Part shown: piece after piece, positions 1-13,100 of the stretch
Layout: each line of letters begins with the position of its first letter
Numbering within the stretch: position 1 is the first letter of the stretch
From: Sthenelais limicola
Lineage: Eukaryota > Annelida > Polychaeta > Phyllodocida > Sigalionidae
Reading direction: 5' to 3'
DNA length: 64,000 nt
Assembly (NCBI GenBank): GCA_942159475.1
Contig: OW804094.1
Coordinates: 17,481,708 to 17,545,707, forward strand
Notes under the pieces: model-generated
Told to the model about the DNA's origin: nothing
Database searches by the model: none
The model's input: the letters and a program-made list of their open reading frames with translations, nothing else
Position numbers and translations under genes: made by a program

Positions 1-293
1 GCTGAAATCTGACAGAGAAATATTGGGCAAAATTTTTATCGAAAATTGCAAATATGTTTTTACCAACATCAAAGCTTGTTCATATGATCTTTGAAAACCA
101 AATTCATGCTGGGAAAGATGCAGACTTTTGTCATGGAAACATGTATAACACATGAATATTGACATTAGAACATTTAATTGGTAAATAGTCCAATAGAACA
201 TGGCATGTTTTCTATAGATTTTATACTGTACCATTAGTCCCTTAATTCCATGTGAATCAATATTCAAAATGGCGTCTATGCAAATCCCCTATT
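1..293 (-). repeat. MITE family C (AATAGGGGATTTGCAT TIR), cut by window edge
   Basis: Ends in ATGCAAATCCCCTATT and matches, inverted, the full copies at 13983 and 39033. The left end lies outside the window. Confidence 0.85.
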
Positions 294-716
294 GCATGAT
301 TAGTGAAATGGGTAATCTTGATGTTTTACCGTTGCCTGATCGTGCCATGAGATTTAAATGACAACATGACAAATGCTACAGAGCAAGTATGATTGTTGCC
401 ATTTACAAAATCTATTTAAGGGACAAGAAATGACTTGAAATGGAAATGTCAGTAGAGCACATTTTGACCAAAATCAGCCTCGGATAACAAATGTATAGGA
501 ATACGTTCATAATAGAATTAAAGAATCATTTTTTTAAAACAATTTTATCTAAACTGGGTATCCCAAGTCCCTTATCTGGGTTTTTCACTTGCCCCAGTTT
601 CAAATATGTACAGGTTACATTGAGGTCAAATTCAGTCATCTATCTGATGAAGGCAATGTTGATAACATTTGATACCATTGGATTTATATTTTTTTGTATT
701 TTTTCTTGTTTTTTTA

Positions 717-736
717 GGGGGGGGGGGGGGGGGGGG
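717..736. repeat. Poly-dG tract
   Basis: Uninterrupted G run of about 20 bases, one of many dG/dC tracts in the window. Confidence 0.9.
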
Positions 737-961
737 CAACACACGAAAGAAAACTACATTTGTTAGTCATGCGTATTTTCTAACTCTTAAAGATCAATGA
801 TGTTAAATTTAAGGCCAATAAAAATATTTAAAAAAAATATATATCACATTATCAGTTGGAAATTAATGTCAAAATCAGTATGGTGGGCTGGTCTAATTTT
901 TGGTACTGTAATCACCATAATAAGTGGGCACCCCAAACATCACCAAACATGGCCACCAAGT

Positions 962-1652
962 GGGTGAAGTTTCCAGTAAATGCACAATTCACATTCAGAA
1001 ATCCTCACAAATAACCAGAATTTAATGCAAAAATGAGACTCAAAATACAGTTCAACATGACCTAACAGATTGTTTGAGTCAAGGCAATACTAAATATACT
1101 CAGATACCGTATATACCCGTGTATAAGCCCCGGCTTATATTAATTTCAAATTGTGAATTGACCCGGCTTATATTCAGGGTGGGCTTATATTCGGGGCCCG
1201 GTTTATATTACAATAATGGAAAACCAGTAGATTTAGCTGAAACTTTATTATTTTATTATTATCTTCATTCATCACTCTGGTTATCATGTTTTAAACTCCA
1301 ATTTAACATAAAATACATTACCAGAACTTTTGTTGGAGTTCTTTTATTTGTGCGACATGCATACCGGTATCTTATTACTATAACCTTGTATTTTTAGCTT
1401 TTTCATAAATACCTCAAATTTAATATTGTTGTTTCCTGATGGCAGTACAGGCACCCGGCTTATGAACAGGCCCGGCTTATCTTAACGTAAGGACATGCTG
1501 AACCCCAGGCTTATAAACGGGGTGAGCTAATACACGGGGCCCAGCTTATACACTGGTATATTATAGGGTAAACTTTGTTTTGATGATTTTTTGGTCTGAT
1601 TTATCAGAATTTACTAAATGTGTAGATCTGCCAATTGTACAAGTTTGACCCA
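962..1652. repeat. MITE family A copy split by a nested element
   Basis: The left part begins GGGTGAAGTTTCCAGTAAAT and the right part ends CAATTGTACAAGTTTGACCC, both matching family A. The 455-bp 'ggcttata' element sits between them. Confidence 0.7.
1106..1563. repeat. 'GGCTTATA' inverted-repeat element, nested
   Basis: Both ends carry ACCCGTGTATAAGCC-like sequence in opposite orientation, with several internal GGCTTATATT repeats. A related copy lies at 25947-26396. It interrupts a family A MITE, so it is the younger insertion. Confidence 0.7.
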
Positions 1653-2894
1653 AATATGTTGCACCATTTTTTAGGGCTAAAAATGTCGTGCACTTATTCT
1701 AGCGATTACACATTTTTTTAACTGTATAAATATCTCCAATGTCAGAATGTTTCGCCTAAATTTGCAAATTGTCATAGAATAAATCGTTTACTATATAAGG
1801 TTCCAAATGAGATTCTCTGTTGAGAATATACTCACAAAATTATTTAGTATTGCTTTTTTGTGGTAATAATTATGTGAAATATAAAAAAATTGAACCAGGT
1901 CCAATTGAGAAGTGCATTGTAATATTGTTCCTCTATATAAGAACTGAATATAGAATACAACAAGGGCCACAATGTCAGATAGTTCCAGCATGTTACAGAT
2001 TTCTCTTTTGACTTACTCCATTTGATATTTCATGAATATATTAATAAAATTGTTGTTGTAGCTTGCATTATTGTCTCATTATGTCTTTGATTTCTAGTCA
2101 GGGGACTAAAAAGATGAAATCCTGACAAAGTTTTAAAGGAAAATAATGATGTATTATATTACACTTAAAATTGGTAGCATAATTTTCTTCGTCAATCTTT
2201 GGTTTTTAATTTACAATACTCGCAACACTCAGAGACTGCATTCATGAATACAGGGCGACTGAAAAGACTACTATTGTAATAGTTGAAGGGCATATACAGA
2301 AGTATCTAATTTACCTAATGTGTCCTCATCAATACTTATTATAGCTGAGACCAGGGAATCTTTTGATATGAAATGATTTTGGTAAAATATCTTATTCTTT
2401 ACATTCATTAGATGCGAAACAGCAAATTATATTTGTTTAATTGGTTAAAGTGTCAGCAAGTCTGTTTCACACTAGAAGGCACTGCAACCCCTGTGTGACG
2501 TAGGTTAAAACCCTTCCAACCATATTTAGTATTTTGTATATATTGCATGTTCATTTCAAGATTTCCCCCTCCCCCCTCTAAATTTTGCCATCACTATAGT
2601 GGGTAAGAATTCCCCCTCTGTCCCGCTTCTCACCACCCCGACCTCCACGTTTGGACAGAATTGGGCATATTTATCCCCTATATTATCATATTATTCCCCT
2701 CCATGTATGTATACATGGCACTTCTTCCTAATGCCATAACATAATGATGATAGGGATTATGTATCTCACTAATAAATTTTGCCATCATTATATACTATAG
2801 TGAGTTTATATATTAGCAAGACATGATAGCTGTACAGAATAATGTATCAGATCACTGCACAGGCACAGCCTTCACAGACCACAATACCATCATT
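1653..2894. other. No gene seen
   Basis: AT-rich sequence without a recognisable gene. A C-rich patch (CCCCCTCCCCCC) lies near 2565-2640. Confidence 0.5.
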
Positions 2895-2993
2895 CAAGTC
2901 CACTAAGATGATTCTCATGTGATTTTTCACCGCAGAGGACTCTTTTCCTATAGATTATGTGAGAATCGCATGAGAATCAGCTTAGTGGACTAG
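2895..2993. repeat. Short foldback (about 99 bp)
   Basis: AGTCCACTAAG-TGATTCTCATG on the left is repeated inverted on the right, leaving a short loop. A MITE-like hairpin. Confidence 0.65.
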
Positions 2994-3059
2994 GCCCTTT
3001 ATGTGAAGTTCTGTTGACATTCTATTTCATAACCAAATAATGATATGGAATTCACACAC

Positions 3060-6000
3060 GAGAAACTTTAGTTGAAAAATGTTTTATTTGAGGAGAATAC
3101 ATGTATACAGAGTTAAGTTATCACAGAGAGATACTTGTTTCACCCTCACCCTTCACCTTTGAATCATATCTTCCCATATACATATTATAGTGGAGAGTAA
3201 GAGTAGAAAAAGATATTGATTTATTTACTAATGTGCATGTCTAAATTATCATATGGATATAAATAAGTAATTCCAAATAAAAACCTTTGCAGAATTTCTC
3301 ATACAAATATATCCCTTCACACAAACTTATAATGTTTAATGAATGTTTAACAATTTCAATTGGTTCACAACCGTCTTATTTTGGTATTCATTGATATACA
3401 TTTAATAATGATAATTTGTAGGCCTACATAGTCCCAAGTAAATGGAACGTTTCATTTTTGGCATATTACAGATCTCATCTTCATGCATTACTTACAATTA
3501 TCACAGAATGACACACAGTATATACATTAATGGGAAACATTGACCTTCCACCTTTGATAGCAGATAGTGGTCCACAGTGAGATTCTACCTGTAAAATGGG
3601 ATGCCCTAGATTGAAGTCTGTTAGACCAAACATATCATGAATTTATATCGCAACATCAAAATACATAATTCTCCCGGTGTTATACTACCAGGTGGACAGA
3701 CAGACCCTCAGGGCATGTCTACATAGTATGAATATATATTAGGTGTCATACACATGCATGGAGGTATGTCCACCAGTGAGACGTGTCACAGCTAGGAAAC
3801 CAGAGCTGTGACCAGCTTGAATAAAAGAAGACTGGTACATTGACCATCAAGCAGTCATTCAGAAGGCAGCCAGTGGACCAGTCAGTCAAAGGAAAGAAGT
3901 GTTGGACTTACTTCATTTAACATTACATTCATTAACAACAGAGTATATCACCGGGGAGAGGGTTTTTATTTTCATTTTATTAAATATTTCTTGAATACTG
4001 GCAAACACTTTCTATAATTCTGTGCGGAATAAATGCAAGATATCCTGATTATATGACACAAGCTAAACCTATCCTCATTGCCTGCGCAATCCAGAATACT
4101 GATACAACACAAACTGTACAATCATAATCCACTACATCGCAAGAAGCAAGCAATTTAGTCTCAAGGGCTAGTGATCCTTGATCGCAAGATGATCACCAGT
4201 ACTTGAGATGCAAGTGGGGGAGCCCAAGCAATAATCTGCTGGTGTTGCAATAAGATCATAGCAATATAAAGATAATTAGATGCTCATGATTAACTAGTGA
4301 TTTTAAGGAAACTGAAACATCTGGCAACCATATCTCACCTGAGATCAAAATTATAATACAGGACAGTGTTTTCCTGTTAAACCTGTACTTCGACTAAATC
4401 AATAATCATTTCCCTAATTTATGCATTAATCAAACCTCTTAGCTGGAAGTCATATGTTGCTGCTTAATGTTTTTGAAAGAATTCTAAGCCAATTCAGCAG
4501 AAAGAGACAATGACGATCAAGAGCGAGCATGTCAAGTAAGGTTCTACATCAGAGGATTTTGTCATATGCAGAACATACTAAAATGAAAATTTGCTTCTTC
4601 AGCAATTTCCTATTCTTTAGCAGCCTGGTCATCATTAAAGAAAGAATTGTGTATTTCATGTTTGGTTGATCACAACTATATATACATTACATATATGACC
4701 ATTACGTAACCTTGGTTTCTTGTATATATGAATAATTGATCTAGTTTAGAAGATATCACAGTAAGATAAACCCGTGGTCAATGGGACCTGAAGATAATGA
4801 AGCCTACATCTAAATGCAATAATCATATGTGACATATAACTACTATTTTCAATCCAATATTTCTATAATTTATACTAATCGCCTAGAATCGCATTGCTTT
4901 TCCTTTTACAAATATAGAATGATTTGTATTGGTCACATCTATCGAGTTTGTGGATATTCTAGGTATATAAATAGGTTAACAATATACATAGAGATTTCTA
5001 AGTATACACACATATACCAAATTATTTGGTCACTTGATTGTCGCATGGGATTATCTGCACAAATGTCTTAATGCATGATTCAGATTTATAAGTAAATAGC
5101 AAGAATTGCTAAAATAGAAATATATAGGAGGAAATGGTATTTGGCTATACACATGTACGAGTATATACATTCTGACAATATAGTCAGCTACCTCAAAAGT
5201 TTTTTTACACTCCCTGAATATAACTGCAAAACATAGATCGAGCAATTGAACTAAATATGAATCTACACATTCCAAGCCTTCATGTCATGTTATAGCATTT
5301 GAAAATATTAAGATATCTCAGTTTTATTAACAGGATGTTTCACCACGTCAGATTGAATATATTTTAATGACCTGACTACTATCAAATGAGTTCTGAATGA
5401 CAAAATAACTACATATGTACTAGCAAATATAACCATAATCATAATCTTCTTCTCAGAAGAAGGTCTTGGTTGATTGTATCTATGCATGCAATTATACAAT
5501 GATAAGAAACTTCATGGCAAAATGCATTTCTAACCGCAGATGCTATGAGATGAACGACTGCTTCAGGATACAAATAGTTCAGAAGAGATTTGGCTTTGAC
5601 TAAATGTAACTTGGATACTTGGCTTTTAAAGCCATCCTCCCTAATCAGGTCACATTCACACACTGAAGAAATTGTTTGTCATTATGTTGCCATCCTCTAG
5701 GTGTTTAGAGACTAAAATAATGATGTCCATGCATGTAAATACTGATGCAGTATAGCTCAGTGTATTTCCTTTTTCATGTAAACACTGAAGCAGTAAAGCC
5801 CAGCATAACTATAATCATTGACAAATACAGGGAAACTTAAACCTATGAACAAATATTTCCACTACATGTAAAAACTTAGGTTAAGTCATTCTTAACCATT
5901 TTTTTTAGGTGTACTAAATCAAGGTACTTTGATCTACATTTTCCAACTACAGTTGACATTTCTGTTTTGTTAATATCTGTTTTTATTGTATTTGGCATCC

Positions 6001-7087
6001 ATTAGAAAACCTGAGTAATCAGAAATAGGCAGCCGATTTTGGAAACAAAATAATGAATACATCCAATCAATTGCTTTAGTGTCTGAGAACAGCTGTGGCC
6101 AAGATCTTTCACCTTTTCCCACCATGCAGGCACTGGTGGAAGTACAGCTGTATGGGCTGAACTAGGAACAGCATGCTTGAATAAATACCAAAAAGGTATT
6201 ACATAATTATACTGCTGGGGTAAACCATTCTTAGTGGTCAGTGAGATACTGTAAAATATTTTAGACCATGAGTTCTTTCTCCTACAACTAAATGGGCATG
6301 GGTCAAAGTTAATGAGCCCACCCTATCTGCCATAATGTCTATGAAATTGTAGATATATCTATCCATACTGGTTAGGGAGGATGGCTGAGACATATATATT
6401 CTTGAGTGGGGAGAGAAAGGTCACTGTACTATGGTGAATCCAGCTGTATAACGGCTGAGGTTCATGATAAGGCTTGGGTTCTTTGAGTAGGAACTGGAAG
6501 ACTTCAGATCTTTTTCTTACTGGAATAGAAAATGTAAAGCAAAATTAAGGTAATGGTCAGAGAAGTCAGTTGGAACCACTCCAACCTGTAGTAGTGAATT
6601 GTGAATAATCTGGAATGTATGTAGAATTTAATCATTTAGATTAAGCCTAAAGATTATTCTAGTAGATTGATAATAATTGCTTTTGTCCTTGAGGAATGTG
6701 ATCAGATCATATCATACTGTGAAAATAACGTCAATAAAATTTGTTGAAAAAAACAATCTTGCTTGAAAGAAAAAGCCCAGGGCTGTTTCTTGATCAGAAG
6801 GTAATTTTTCAAGCATGGAAATTATGAGAAATTGCTTTATTTAAATTGCTAAAATTGCTTTAGGAATAAGGTTTTCCAAATTTTAAAACCATTTTTTACA
6901 AGGTCTAGTTAGCGCCCCAAACTTCTTAATATTGTATACATGCTGTGTAATTTCAGAAGAGAAGTTTTTGATTGATTTAGCTGAGAATCAATGTAGTAAT
7001 AATGAATGAGACAATAGTATAGGTAGAGGAAATAAACCTACAGAGAGCAGACACACCATCTACTGGCAGGCGCAGGAATTACTACTA
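3060..7087 (-). other. Possible long 3' UTR of prominin
   Basis: About 4 kb with no reading frame of interest and strikingly few of the repeats that crowd the introns. On the minus strand an AATAAA signal occurs at 3083-3088 and another at 6836-6841. Low repeat content plus a terminal poly(A) signal suggests transcribed, constrained sequence. It could equally be ordinary intergenic DNA. Confidence 0.25.
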
Positions 7088-7114
7088 CTACCACTGTTTC
7101 TCGTTAGATGGCGC
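7053..7114. promoter_or_regulatory. Pair of CTCF-like motifs near the 3' end of prominin
   Basis: CCAGTAGATGGTGT on the minus strand (7053-7066) and TCGTTAGATGGCGC on the plus strand (7101-7114). They are partial matches to the CTCF core. The second overlaps the speculative terminal exon. Confidence 0.25.
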
Positions 7115-7127
7115 TATCTTGTTTTTG
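7088..7127 (-). CDS. PROM1: Possible terminal coding exon of prominin
   Basis: After ATTCTTTTACAG the carried-over phase gives SKNKIAPSNEKQW and a TAG stop at 7088-7090. The acceptor is good, but the reading is short and the same bases carry a CTCF-like motif. Treat as a guess. Confidence 0.25.
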
Positions 7128-10100
7128 CTGTAAAAGAATATTCATAAATGAGCAATTAATTTGACCTTCACTCACTAGGACGAGTTGGACAAATTGTGTC
7201 ATACTTTTTCTTCATTGTAAATACTGAATCCAAATCCACATTCACAGTGGAGAATACAATTACCATATCTTATGCTTTGTATCTGACTTGGTCAGGCACC
7301 AAAATCAGAGGAACGGGGAACAGACAACTATTCATCCATCTGTAGATTTCTTATCAGGTGAGCGATCAGCGATTCAACTGACTAACACCAAGGTACCTCT
7401 TCCCTATTCATGAATTTTTACTACATGGATTTTCCACAATCCTTAAAGCAATTTGTGTAATAATCTCATCCAGCATCTCATTAGAACATTGCAGAAAAAG
7501 TAAGACAACAATTCCATGTTCAACTCTGCTCCTATGTTGAAAAAGAAAGCAGTTTCCCAAAGCAATCACACATGGTCCTAGTAATAGTCTAAAGAGAAGA
7601 GGTCTCTATTGATGAAGTACAAACATTGATACCGTAGCAGTCTGTTATTAAATTTAAAAATCTGGTTTAACACATGAGAAGCATTACACAAACTATAACT
7701 GTTATTTTCTCACTCAAATATAGTAGAGAAAACAAAGAGTCATAACAGAAACAGTATTTTCTATGTGAAATGGGTGAGAGGGCCTTACCTCCCGAAACTC
7801 TTATCCATCCTGAAAAGACAAAAATTGTTTGATTTATTATCAAAGTGATTACAAATATAATATCACCTCCCTTCATTACTGTTCCATACTATTTTAACAT
7901 AAGTGCAATTTCTGGTAGCCAACAAGTTTATCAAGCATGCAGACATTTAAACTGAGTAAACCATGAAGCTGAATGATGCATATTATACCAGCAACATTTA
8001 CCATAAACATAGTCACTTGGACCTTTTCTTGGATATTCTTGTAACAAGTCAATTTTGGTTTGAGATGCTTAAATATGCCCATGTGAATTATACATTGATA
8101 TATGATAGTATATTCTTAGCAATGTGAAAATTTAAGAGAAAATAATGGTCACAAGATGGAATAAATGTTAACAGCTGGCTTTAAAATGTTCCCTTTAGAC
8201 TGGTGAAAAGGAATATGGGTCAGATTTTCTGAAAATGTACAATTGGCAGCTGTACACATATATCAAATTCTGCTAAGTTAAGCTGCAATTTGGTCAATAC
8301 TAGTTAAATTCGACTATATTCGGCATTGAATTGAATCTAGCAATCTGTTTGGTTAGGTTGAACTATATTTTGAACTTTATTTTCGTCTGAAATTTGGGTT
8401 ATTTCAGAAAATTTGTAAAAGTGAATTGTACATTTTCTGAAAATTTGACTCATGATATGTATTCATTATTATTATTCAGGTAAAAAGTAAAACTACTTAC
8501 GCCTGCATCTGTGTTCCGTCCCCTATGCTATAAATAGAAACATAAAGGTCATAACCCCATAAACATGTCAAAAGTTCATGCAATACCCCTGACCTTTATT
8601 CATTGATTTCACAGCACGATTCTTACTAACAAAACGTGGAAGTCACTCCGTAAACTATTTGCACCATGAATCAAAATATCAAGAATATATTTGAAAGAAA
8701 ATATAGAATATTAATCAAAAACGAGGAAGTGAATCTGCAAACGATTTGCACCATGAATCAAAATATCAAGGATATATTTGAGAGAAAATATAGAAAATCA
8801 ATTATTAAGTAATACATAGGAAGATGTTTGCTATTGATATCTATATCCTATAAAGTTAAGTCAGCAATACTTCAAAATACCGCTTTGTTATTCGTTCATC
8901 TTTCTAGTTACATAACAGGAGTTCTTGTTGTAGGTAGGGTCCATCATCTATTGTGGTTTTCTCTTCAGGACAATTAGTACACATCTCTTTTATTTGCATT
9001 AGAGCTTGATATAGTCTCTTAGTGAAAAATGAACTAAGGGACCACACAGAAATAAATGGTTTGAAACATCAGTAACCACCAACATCTGTCAATTAAGATA
9101 GAACCGAGGGAAATAAACAAAAATAATGAGAACACTCAAAGTACATGTTACCAAGAGGTACAAGTAGTTTAATAAAAACAGACACCAAATGGTTTAAATA
9201 CAATTTTATTTACTTACATTGTTAGTATATCACTCCAATGTAGAACAGAAGTGCATAGACTTCAGGTTTCTAAATTATGTGACAGGAATTGGAATATCAT
9301 CTATATATCCTACTGATCGACTCACAGGGAATCCTGTTATTTGTTTGAGGGAACCCTGCTTTGGGTATCTTTTGTCTATACTACTACCTATGAACAATGA
9401 AGCTGTAGGTACCTTTCTGTACCCAAAAAACCTATATATAATGTCCAACCGATCTGATATGAACTGTAATGGACTTAGTCATATATTATGTATTCATATT
9501 TTATATCTTGCCAATACCCTGTATTTAAACTCATGTGTAGTTCTCTATTAGTCTTCTTATTTTTTCCTCCCCAAAAAGGTAACAGCGGGAAAACATGGGA
9601 TCTTTCATTCCATAAGCTAGTCGACCTTTTTGTCACACTTTGTTTCTGTACTTGTATAACTCAGTGATGAATAAACAATTTTCTAATCTAATCTAATCTA
9701 ATGTGTCTGTAGCAGTTCACCCCAGTATGGGACCATGTGACAGAGTCAGCCTACAGCTCATTAGGGAGGTTCATCAAGCAAACCTATCTCAGTTACGTAA
9801 CCGTACCGTTATCATTTTTGTAAATTACATCGCATTTCTTTGTATAAAAATAAATTGTGAGATAAAAACATTTTGCTTGATATTTAACGTTATGTTTTTC
9901 CGCCATGTTTTGCTGAACACCTTTCCTACTTTTAACATATATGTTTGTATTACGTATAGGTTAGAATTGCTGAACCTCCCTATTATCACATCCTTGCACT
10001 GCCAGCCAGGGTCACCCACTACTAGCGGCCCAAAGCTATCCCAGGGTCAGCTCAGCCCAGTAACACTGAACATCTGCGAGCGATTACTACTTTGGTTATA

Positions 10101-13100
10101 TATATATAGCTCTCATAAGCTGCACTTGTAAGTGAGTGGCACCCAGCTGGTCATCAGCTTCCCCATTAGGTCTACACCACATTTATCCTTGATGAATCAG
10201 ATTCTTGTAGGCTGGTTAAAGTAGTCATAGAGTAGCTCTATGTTATGATAAGCTCTAACAATTTTATCTTATGGTCTTTTGACTAAACTAGAGGGGGATT
10301 GGTGTTCTTAGATAAGTCTATAGTGGGATTCAAACCTGTAGTATTGCATTCAGTCTTGGGTGTTGGGTTGGCACAAGTCTATAGCGCTGGATTCAGAACT
10401 AGGGGGTGGAAAGGGTATTGGTTTTGAACCCTGTAGCAGCTTGCCAAAAACACCATTCCACCTCCCTGTCCCTGATATAATGACTTTGTTGCTGCTAAAG
10501 GGGTAAACCAACTAAACAACCCAGAACCAACCTTTGAGCCTTTTGTTTCAATGATGTGCCATCCTAAACCCTGAAGAGATTACCTGGAATTCTTGACTAT
10601 CAAAAGTGGTGGGCCCATGTATATAGATAACATTTATTAGTTTTTACACAATTGACCTAATTTCAACAGACAGTGCTCAAACTCTAACACAGTTAACCAT
10701 TAACTCCAATAACTGAACCAAAATTCAACATAAAAGGGAAAATCTTTAATTTCACTCTGACACAGTGCTTGTTCATCATATGACAGGCATGTGACCACTC
10801 ACAAGTTCCTTCTCCTTCCTTCTTCTTTTCTTCTGCTCCTCCCTCGGCTGGTTTGGCTTCAGCAACGTCGGCTGGTTTGGCTTCAGCTACCTCAATTGAT
10901 TTAGTTTCAGCAGCCTCAACTGGTTTGGCTTCAGCACTTTCTGTCTCTGCTTCCTTCTTCTTTTCTTCCTCAAGAGGCTCTGATGCTACATTGGGGTCGT
11001 TTGTTTTGACTGTCTCTGCTGTACCATTCTGTTCTGCCACCTCTATAGCTGTCATTGGCTTGACCTCTTCCTCTATTGCTGTACCTTCCTTCAGTTCTTC
11101 TACTCCTTGTTTGCTCTCATCCACTGATCCAGCTACCACCACTACGCCTACAGGTGCTATCTTCTCGGTGTCCTCATTTATGCTCCTCAGCTCAACATCA
11201 TCTTTATCCTCAGATCCATTAATGCTACAAGTAGGTCAACACAGGGTAAGCTATGGGTCAGTAGCTATAAGTAGGTCATCCCTGAGTCAGTATGTGGTCT
11301 GTACTCTCATGTTGGTTAACACTTGGTGAATTATATGGGGTCAGTTAATTGCTACAAGTAGGTCATGCCCTGTACTTGGTGAATTATACATGGGGTCAGT
11401 TGCTACAAGTAGGTCATCCCTGTTTAACACTTGGGGAATTATATTGGGTCAGTTTGCTACAAGTAGGTCATCCTTGTTTAACACTTGGTGAATTATATGC
11501 TACAAGTAGGTCATGCCTGTTTAACACTTGGTGAATTATATGGGGTCAGTTGCTACAAGTAGGTCATCCTTGTTTAAAGTGACTCTTCTCGCTGTTCAAG
11601 GCTAGAATCACGAGTAACGGAATTTTTTCCCAATAATCTACTATATTGTGCGTCTGAACCTCCCTAACAAATCCCTGGAGATGCGGAAATTATATAATTC
11701 ATATTTTAACAGATATTTTACCATAAAGAGAGGGAATTTATTTACAGCTGCCGTCGCAAATTCGGGTGGGCGACCGTTGTAGTTAGTCAGGTTGTCATGC
11801 GCAGTAGGTCACAGGAGAGGTTCCTCCAGTCAGCGGTCTAACCACAAACTGCCCACAAACTGACCGGGAAAGTGACAAGGTTTTGTTACGCGTTTTTTAA
11901 AGTTAAGAAGAAAGTACAAATGATATATTTAATGTAAAAGTTAATCAGCAAGGGAGAGGGCTAAGTTAGAACAAAAAAATAGGCATGACACTGGCCATTT
12001 TGCGATTTGAACTAGATTGACAGTTCTCCTCAACCACATTGTGACCCAGTTCTATGAATTCAAACCGCCATGGAGGCAGCACAGAGACGAGAATGGCAAG
12101 CTACAAAAGGATTGCATTTTCACAGCAAATAGGAAAGCTAAAAGAAAAATAAGATCGCAATAGGACTAAGAGGGTTTGATTTAATTGTTGGGTAGATTTT
12201 CAAGGTGATTCTTGACTACTCCCAAACCTATGTTTTTAACTATCTGAGCCACTTTAACACTTGGTGAATTATATGCTACAAGTAGGTCGTGCCTGTTTAA
12301 CACTTGGTGAATTATATGGGGTCAGTTGCTACAAGTAATTGGCATAAGTCCCATGAAGTTGAAAACACTAGCAGTAGCATTAGTCAATAGTTGGACACAG
12401 CAGTGGGCAGAAAACCATAGCTATTCCTTGTTGAATTAAACTCATAGACCTGCATCTTAATGTTCATTGTACGGATTCATGTATTTCATACTTGATTATT
12501 ATTGTTTGACTTGCTGTATAAACATCCTGAATAAAAATAAACAAAAAAACCCTCCTTATCAGAGCATAACCATTGGCTGACACACACCACTATTTCCATT
12601 ATTGTATCCTATGTGGGTCAGACTTTCAGAAAATGTACAATTGGCAGCTGTACACATTTAGTAAATCCTGCTAAATTAGGCTGCAGTTTGGTCAATACTA
12701 GGTAAATTCGAGTATATTCGGCATTCCATTGATCCTAACAATCTGTTTAGTTAGGTTGAACTGTTCTTTGAACTTTATTTTCGTCTGAAATTCGGGTTAT
12801 TTGAGAGGATTGGTAAAGGTGAATTGTAAATTTTCTGGTGATTTCACCCATGTAGGAGAGATGGCTCCTGTCTCCTCTAAACCATTGGTTCCTCAGCAAA
12901 CCTGAGAGATATTCTCAACTTGTATACACAGTAAACATTGTACATACAACAAGGTACACTTACATTTCATCCTCCTCTGGTTCTTTCATGCGCAGCAGGA
13001 ACTTGGCCAGTTTGATGGCAAAGATGACACTAACGGTCTCAAACAGGATGGCCCAGCCCATGGATATCCAGAAGCCATTCTGTAAACATAAGCCATAACC

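Noticed and set aside
9219..10131. Frames of 110 and 142 residues
   Set aside because: No recognisable domain or codon pattern. They overlap a retroposon tail and repeats and lack splice context.
10853..11329. 158-residue plus-strand Ser/Ala-rich frame
   Set aside because: Antisense of prominin exon 24 and the tandem array. Composition follows from the Glu/Lys/Ala codons on the other strand.
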